From an uncultured Anaerotruncus sp. (lineage in GTDB: Bacteria; Bacillota; Clostridia; Oscillospirales; CAG-272), in contig CAJLZE010000077.1 in the NCBI GenBank assembly GCA_905210995.1, positions 1 to 9,465 of the forward strand: DNA of 9,465 bases, written 5' to 3'. Made by a program: the position numbers and the translations under genes. A model generated the notes under the pieces. It ran no database searches and was not told where the DNA came from. It was given only the letters and a program-made list of their open reading frames with translations. The stretch's first letter is position 1. Each line of letters opens with the position of its first letter. Below are positions 6,092 through 9,465 of this stretch, one piece after another.

Positions 6092-6158
6092 TTTTCCACC
6101 GACCTTTCACACAGGGTTTTCCACAGGCTGTTGAAAACCCTGTGATAAGTGTTGAAAA
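6092..6158. repeat. Symmetric array of DnaA-box-like nonamers around a 12-bp inverted repeat
   Basis: Nonamers resembling the DnaA box TTATNCACA recur at 6092, 6105, 6117, 6129, 6141 and 6150, about every 12 bp. The first three point right and the last three left. TTTTCCACA at 6117-6125 has one mismatch. TTTTCCACC (6092), TTTCACACA (6105) and the two TTTTCAACA (complement, 6129 and 6150) have two. The site at 6141 has three. A perfect inverted repeat, CACAGGGTTTTC (6110-6121) / GAAAACCCTGTG (6133-6144), is centred on 6127. No T-tract follows, so it is not a terminator. DnaA binding is inferred. Confidence 0.5.
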
Positions 6159-6287
6159 CTCCGCTTTTGCCGCCCGTGAGACTGAAAAAACAGGACTTTT
6201 CACGGTCGTTTTCGGTCGCGGACTGTGGAAAAACCGCGATATGAATACCTGCGGATATTTTTCGCCGTGCGCGTAATTTCTCCGTTT

Positions 6288-6302
6288 TTCACAAATTGTG
6301 AA
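6288..6302. promoter_or_regulatory. 15-bp palindrome, possible operator
   Basis: TTCACAA-A-TTGTGAA is a perfect 7+1+7 palindrome 36 bp past the holA stop. It also contains two opposed DnaA-like cores (TTTTTCACA at 6285-6293 and the complement at 6297-6305). It has no U-tract. A regulator-binding site is possible, but no cognate protein can be named. Confidence 0.4.
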
Positions 6303-6338
6303 CGAACGCTCTCCCGGCGAAATTTTGCACGCGCCGCA

Positions 6339-7370
6339 TCAGAGCGTGCAGATGAGGCGCTCTATCGGCAGATAATCCTGCGCCGAGCTTTTAACGGCAG
6401 CGTCCGCCTCGGAGGCTGCCGCAAGAACGGCGGCAAGAGCTCCGCGCGGCAGCTTGCGCACGGCGGCGGAGTAAAGCCTTACAGGGTAGTCGCGCAGCCC
6501 GGTCTCGGAGCATATCGCGGGCGCGGGCATTCCCGCCTCAAGACATTCATCCACCGCACACATATCGCACAGCACGCGGGTGAGCTCTGCCATAACAGCC
6601 ACCGGCTCAACGCGGCGCGCCTTCATTTCGGAGAGCACCGCGAGCGCGTCGGCGCTGCGGCGGTCGAGAATGGCATTGGCAAAGGCAAACGCATCGTGCC
6701 CGCCGCCCTCGCAGGCAACGAGCTTTATATCGTCGGATGTGACCTCTGTTCTGCCGTCGGCAAGTACGTAGTACGCCACCTTGTCGATCTCGGAGGCAAG
6801 CGTGAACATGCTTTCTCCGCAGCGGGCGGACGTGAGGTCGCAGAGCGCGGGCGTTACGGTCACGCCCGCGGCGGTGTAGTGGCGGTTTATCCATTCGCGC
6901 AGGCGCGCGCCGCTCACCGGGTCGAACCTGACGGGCACCAGCACCTCGGCAAGCTTTTTCAACAGCGCCGACGGGCGCTTGGGCGAGCCGGCGTCAATGC
7001 CGCCCGCGGGGACGGTCAGCATAAGCAGGTTGTATTCAAACAGCCCGTCGTCGGCAAGCAGATCGAGCAGGTCGTTCACCTCTCCCTGCTTCAGGTCGTC
7101 AAACGTTATGACAGCCGAGACCGCCTTGCAGGCGGTGAACATCGGCGGCGGCACGAGTGCGGAGCGCAGCGCGGCTGCCGAATACCCCGCGCGGTCTATC
7201 GTCACGCAGTTGAAGAGCTTAAGGCTCTCGTCCGGGCAGAGGACCTTCCTCACTGCTTCCGCGGAATGCGCCTTGAGGTAATCCTCGTCCCCGAAAAACA
7301 GATATTTGCCGGGCGAGGGAGCCTTCATCAGCCGGCGAAAATCCGCATCGGTTATCGTTGCGTGCGGCAT
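6339..7370 (-). CDS. holA: DNA polymerase III subunit delta
   Basis: A 343-residue protein of the length expected for delta, the clamp-loader subunit that opens the beta sliding clamp so it can be placed on primed DNA. The N-terminal beta-strand motif KYLFFGDEDYLK (22-33) is characteristic of delta (normally xxYLLxGxExYL). As usual for delta it has no functional Walker A motif, unlike gamma/tau. The C-terminal collar-type helical region contains LASEIDKVAYYV, a FAFANAILDRR segment and the ending LPIERLICTL. The start overlaps the stop of the YtvI-like gene by one base (TGATG), and GGAGG lies 9 nt upstream inside that gene, so translation is probably coupled. In many Bacillota holA is followed by rpsT or lies near comEC; here the next gene is DUF1287 instead. 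No terminator was recognised after it. Confidence 0.88.
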   Translation of the reverse strand: MPHATITDADFRRLMKAPSPGKYLFFGDEDYLKAHSAEAVRKVLCPDESLKLFNCVTIDRAGYSAAALRSALVPPPMFTACKAVSAVITFDDLKQGEVNDLLDLLADDGLFEYNLLMLTVPAGGIDAGSPKRPSALLKKLAEVLVPVRFDPVSGARLREWINRHYTAAGVTVTPALCDLTSARCGESMFTLASEIDKVAYYVLADGRTEVTSDDIKLVACEGGGHDAFAFANAILDRRSADALAVLSEMKARRVEPVAVMAELTRVLCDMCAVDECLEAGMPAPAICSETGLRDYPVRLYSAAVRKLPRGALAAVLAAASEADAAVKSSAQDYLPIERLICTL

Positions 7371-8611
7371 CAGTCCCTGCCTCCGTCATCCTTACCGTCA
7401 TCGGGCTTTTCATTTTTCTGCTTTTCCGCCTTTTTCTTCTCGGCTCGGCGGCGCAGCGGAGCGGTTATTTTTGTAAACAGACTGTCAGCCGCGTGAGCCA
7501 GCCTGTCCTCTTCCTCGGGCGCGTCATCCTCGGGAGCGGTTTTGTAAAGATGTATGATGCCCTGTCTCTGCAGATTCTGGCAGAGGGCTATCGTGATGGG
7601 GACGAGGAATATTCCTATCCCGCCGTAAACAAAGTTGCCGAAAAGCATTGCAAAAAGGGTCAGCAGCGGGTGCATTCCGACAGTATCGCCGATGATCTTG
7701 GGCTCGATTATCTGGCGTATAACACTTATCACGCCCCAGACGATGAGAAGCCCCACGCCCTTTCCGACGTTACCCGACAGCATGCATATCACCGCCCACG
7801 GACCGAGTACGGTCCCGGAACCGACGACGGGGAGGATGTCGAACACCGCGATCCCCGCGGCAATGCCGAAGGGGCTTTTCTGTCCGACGCAGAGGAGCCC
7901 TATCGAAAGCTCGACAAAGGTGATGAACATTATCATAAGGTATGAGGTGAGGTATTTCCATATTACCTTGCCGAGATGCTCGGCGACCGAGCTCCAAAAG
8001 CGGCGCTTTTCATCGGGCAGCTGACGCGCGACGAAACCTTTGATCGAATCATAGTCTATCAGCATGAATGCCGTTGAAATGACGGTTATCACTATGTTGA
8101 GCAGCAGCGCGGGTATCGACGTGGCATACGAGCCGACAAAGGCGACGGCTTTGCCCGAGAAATCGGTTATCATCGAGCTGAGGGAGGAGATGACCTTGGC
8201 GGGGTTTATGTCGGTCGAAAGGTCGCCGTCGATGTCGAAGCGGGAGAGGAGCTCGGATATCTTTTCGCCCGCAGCGCCGAGAGCGGGAGCGATCGTCTGA
8301 TTGAAGAATTCGGGCAGCCTGCCGACTGCATAGCCGATATAGCTCACGAGCTTTATGACGAGCAGGACGACGAGCAGTCCTATCGTGCCGTAAAAGAGTA
8401 TAACGACGATGGCGGACGTTGCCTTGCGGTTGAAGCGAAGCTTTTTTACGGCAAGGTTCACGAGCGGGCGCAAAAGCAGTGTAACGAGCAGCGCTATGGC
8501 AAACGGAAAGAGCGCGGGCAGCACAAAGCGCACCGCAAGCACCGAGAGTCCGAACAGGATCACAAAATAGAAGAAGTTGATTATGAAGCTTTTTTTCTTT
8601 TCGATGTTCAT
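7370..8611 (-). CDS. AI-2E family / YtvI-type sporulation integral membrane protein
   Basis: A 413-residue polytopic membrane protein of the AI-2E transporter superfamily (PF01594). Two hydrophobic helices (about 10-47) are followed by a helix at 66-92 and a large extracytoplasmic or amphipathic region (about 95-160). A further helix block (162-187) ends in LIDYDSIKGF, and a C-terminal bundle (220-345) carries the family motif FDILPVVGSGTVLGPWA (257-273) and RQIIEPKIIG (299-308). The last roughly 55 residues are a highly charged tail rich in Lys, Glu and Asp. YtvI of Bacillus is expressed in sporulation; many relatives are of unknown transport function. The ATG at 8611 is chosen because a GTG at 8665 lies upstream of the likely -10 (8651-8656). 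An AAAGGAG site lies 17 nt upstream, which is far, but GCGC-TGCG-GCGC between them could fold and shorten the distance. It is cotranscribed with holA by one-base overlap. Confidence 0.82.
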   Translation of the reverse strand: MNIEKKKSFIINFFYFVILFGLSVLAVRFVLPALFPFAIALLVTLLLRPLVNLAVKKLRFNRKATSAIVVILFYGTIGLLVVLLVIKLVSYIGYAVGRLPEFFNQTIAPALGAAGEKISELLSRFDIDGDLSTDINPAKVISSLSSMITDFSGKAVAFVGSYATSIPALLLNIVITVISTAFMLIDYDSIKGFVARQLPDEKRRFWSSVAEHLGKVIWKYLTSYLMIMFITFVELSIGLLCVGQKSPFGIAAGIAVFDILPVVGSGTVLGPWAVICMLSGNVGKGVGLLIVWGVISVIRQIIEPKIIGDTVGMHPLLTLFAMLFGNFVYGGIGIFLVPITIALCQNLQRQGIIHLYKTAPEDDAPEEEDRLAHAADSLFTKITAPLRRRAEKKKAEKQKNEKPDDGKDDGGRD

Positions 8612-8650
8612 GGATATGCGCCGCAGCGCTCCTTTCGATAAAATATACCT

Positions 8651-8656
8651 ATTATA
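8651..8656 (-). promoter_or_regulatory. Candidate -10 box for the YtvI-like/holA operon
   Basis: TATAAT on the minus strand lies about 40 bp before the chosen ATG at 8611, placing the start of transcription near 8644. The -35 region (TTTCTC at 17 bp) is poor, so the promoter is weak, regulator-dependent, or uses another sigma factor. Confidence 0.4.
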
Positions 8657-8721
8657 TGATACCACAAAACGGGGAGAAATGCAAGGGGAAAACAGCCGGG
8701 GCGCCGGATGAGGAGGTATAA

Positions 8722-8744
8722 AGGTTTTGCTACAAGCAAAACCT
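8722..8744. repeat. 10-bp perfect hairpin 1 of intergenic cluster
   Basis: AGGTTTTGCT (8722-8731) and AGCAAAACCT (8735-8744) form a perfect stem with an ACA loop. No T-tract follows. Confidence 0.6.
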
Positions 8745-8754
8745 ACCTTTCAAA

Positions 8755-8783
8755 GTAGTGGAGGAGCAGAGCCCCTCCACTAC
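8755..8783. repeat. 10-13-bp hairpin 2 of intergenic cluster
   Basis: GTAGTGGAGG (8755-8764) pairs perfectly with CCTCCACTAC (8774-8783). Past one A/C mismatch, GC pairs extend the stem to an AGA loop, giving 12 of 13 pairs. No T-tract follows. Confidence 0.6.
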
Positions 8784-8795
8784 GGCTGTTGCCGT
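8782..8795. repeat. Short hairpin 3 of intergenic cluster
   Basis: ACGGC (8782-8786) and GCCGT (8791-8795) enclose TGTT. This small 5-bp stem abuts hairpin 2 with a two-base overlap. Confidence 0.35.
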
Positions 8796-8817
8796 TTAGT
8801 GCGATGTGATTTTTCAG

Positions 8818-8844
8818 GTTTAGCCGTGCTGAGCACGGCTAAAC
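8818..8844. repeat. 12-bp perfect hairpin 4 of intergenic cluster
   Basis: GTTTAGCCGTGC (8818-8829) and its exact complement (8833-8844) enclose a TGA loop. No T-tract follows on either strand. Confidence 0.6.
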
Positions 8845-8951
8845 GCGGCGGGACAACAGAATACAAAATGCCGATCTGACTTTATTCCCCGCTTACGGTC
8901 GGGGTATACAGTTCAAAATCTGCAAAAACGTCACCCGAGATCGAAAAAAGC

Positions 8952-8980
8952 TTGATTTGGGGAGGGGAATTTGATATAAT
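8952..8980 (+). promoter_or_regulatory. Sigma-A promoter of the partial exported-protein gene
   Basis: TTGATT (8952-8957) and TATAAT (8975-8980) are 17 bp apart, identical in both boxes and spacing to the Crp/Fnr gene promoter. The predicted start is near 8987, with a leader of about 80 nt. Confidence 0.72.
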
Positions 8981-8988
8981 TATGTCGA

Positions 8989-9005
8989 TGTCCGGGAGTC
9001 GGACA
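8989..9005 (+). promoter_or_regulatory. Small hairpin at the predicted 5' end of the partial gene's mRNA
   Basis: TGTCCG (8989-8994) pairs with CGGACA (9000-9005) around GGAGT, within about two bases of the predicted start site. It may stabilise the 5' end, and parallels the hairpin in the transporter leader. Confidence 0.35.
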
Positions 9006-9067
9006 GCGAAAGCGGCGTGAAACGTAATAAACATAATAAAAATTCATACGGACGGCAGGTAAGGACA

Positions 9068-9465
9068 ATGAGAAAAAGAAAATGCTTTATCACGGCGGTA
9101 CTGGCGATACTTATCACGGCGGGTGCGTTCCTATGCGCTCCCGGCGCTTCGGCTCTGCCGGAGTACAAGCCCAGCGAAGGGTATATGTCAAGCAAATATT
9201 ATACCGCGCTCACGGAGTACAAGCTCACGGGTGATCAGCGGTATGATACCGTGGCTCTGGCGCTGACCCAGCTCGGGTATCACGAGGGCGACAGCGAGCT
9301 TGACTTTGACGGAATGAACACGATGGGCGGCAAGAACTTTGTCGAATACAACCGCATTTACGGCAATGAAAAAGCCGATGAAGTGCTTTTCGCCGTAGCC
9401 AACTGCGTAAAGATAATATCAAAGCCTAAGACGGATATTATCTGCAGATATGAGGGCGATACTAT
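9068..9465 (+). CDS. Exported protein, possible cell-wall hydrolase (partial, cut by window end)
   Basis: The open frame runs from the ATG at 9068 to the window edge: 132 complete codons and no stop. Residues 1-29 form a classical signal peptide: basic RKRK, hydrophobic core 7-23, and cleavage after ASA (27-29). The segment TVALALTQLGYHEGDSELDF (61-80), followed by MNTMGGKNFVEYNRIYG (83-99), is a pattern common in clostridial secreted proteins that carry a downstream CHAP-type cysteine amidase domain (often continuing into a WC motif). The catalytic part is not visible here, and the sequence after residue 100 (KADEVLFAVANCVKII) diverges from what I would expect, so the enzyme call is tentative. 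Ribosome site options are AGGT (7 nt upstream) or AAGGA (2 nt upstream). The promoter at 8952-8980 fits. It is transcribed away from the YtvI-like/holA operon. Confidence 0.7.
   Translation, partial: MRKRKCFITAVLAILITAGAFLCAPGASALPEYKPSEGYMSSKYYTALTEYKLTGDQRYDTVALALTQLGYHEGDSELDFDGMNTMGGKNFVEYNRIYGNEKADEVLFAVANCVKIISKPKTDIICRYEGDT

Larger units (their letters stand above)
6060..6338. other. Intergenic region (279 bp) with repeat-rich, DnaA-box-like content
   Basis: This stretch between holA and the DUF1287 gene has no plausible gene. It contains a symmetric array of nonamers (6092-6158), two further isolated matches (6224-6232 and 6285-6293, each one mismatch from TTATNCACA), and a 15-bp palindrome (6288-6302). 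No clear sigma-A promoter or terminator was recognised on either strand. Confidence 0.6.
8666..9067. other. Divergent intergenic region (about 450 bp counting from 8612) with hairpin cluster and plus-strand promoter
   Basis: No gene is supported here. It contains four successive inverted repeats (8722-8744, 8755-8783, 8782-8795 and 8818-8844). After a short stretch with a weak CCCCG/CGGGG inverted repeat (8887-8904) come the promoter at 8952-8980 and the leader of the partial gene. Confidence 0.6.

Noticed and set aside
5397..6134. Plus-strand open frame of 245 codons opposite the DUF1287 gene
   Set aside because: The minus-strand frame carries all the DUF1287 motifs; this one has none and runs into the nonamer array.
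6110..6144. The 12-bp inverted repeat as a holA terminator
   Set aside because: No U-tract follows in the minus direction, and it lies about 200 bp past the stop.
6060..6338. Calling this gap the chromosomal origin outright
   Set aside because: No dnaA, dnaN, rpmH or gyrase genes flank it, no distinct AT-rich unwinding element was recognised, and a rough look at a few lines on both sides showed no clean G/C skew switch. It is kept as a DnaA-box-like array only.
6225..7496. Long plus-strand open frame (423 codons) opposite holA
   Set aside because: It is antisense to holA, which has clear delta-subunit motifs. The translation is rich in Arg, His and Gly, with no recognisable motif, signal or ribosome site, which is typical of a GC-rich shadow frame.
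8612..8665. Extended GTG start of the YtvI-like protein at 8665
   Set aside because: The GTG is upstream of the likely -10 box and has no ribosome site.
8722..8844. CRISPR array or tRNA in the hairpin cluster
   Set aside because: The stems differ from each other, there is no regular repeat-spacer unit, and there is no cloverleaf with T-loop or anticodon features.

Overview
The window reads as a stretch of chromosome from a moderately GC-rich, spore-former-type Clostridia bacterium, most like the gut Oscillospiraceae/Ruminococcaceae. The evidence is a YtvI-type sporulation membrane protein, a clostridial DUF1287 protein with an Asp-rich loop, a secreted protein with InlB/Flg_new repeats, a Crp/Fnr regulator divergent from a small Fe-S protein, and sigma-A promoters of TTGAnn-17-TAnAnT type. 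The taxonomic call is inference. No transposase, phage, CRISPR, toxin or defence gene is visible, and I do not see a clearly new multi-gene system. The unusual content is mostly in the intergenic DNA.

Layout, left to right. An OPA-family (GlpT/UhpT-like) transporter is on the minus strand (36-1298), with a strong promoter, a duplicated TTGACAAAA block and a hairpin at the predicted 5' end of its mRNA. Next come a minus-strand 4Fe-4S protein (1527-2228) and a divergent plus-strand Crp/Fnr regulator (2334-3017), which share a short control region with a perfect 16-bp palindrome. A bidirectional terminator and a second perfect 15-bp inverted repeat (3078-3141) separate the regulator from a 648-residue secreted protein on the minus strand (3174-5120). 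That gene's promoter is embedded in the terminator hairpin of the next minus-strand gene, a membrane-anchored DUF1287 protein (5364-6059).

A 279-bp gap (6060-6338) holds a symmetric array of DnaA-box-like nonamers spaced about 12 bp apart and a separate 15-bp palindrome. Beyond it lies a translationally coupled minus-strand pair: a YtvI/AI-2E-family membrane protein (7370-8611) followed by holA, DNA polymerase III delta (6339-7370). The strand then switches. A gap of about 450 bp carries four consecutive hairpins and a good plus-strand promoter, which drives the start of an exported protein (9068 onward) cut by the window edge.

Functionally, the two readable themes are envelope/secreted proteins (DUF1287, the InlB-repeat protein, the partial exported protein, the YtvI-like protein, the transporter) and a small regulator/Fe-S pair of the kind linked to redox or nitrosative stress. 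The links between these genes are inference from position only.
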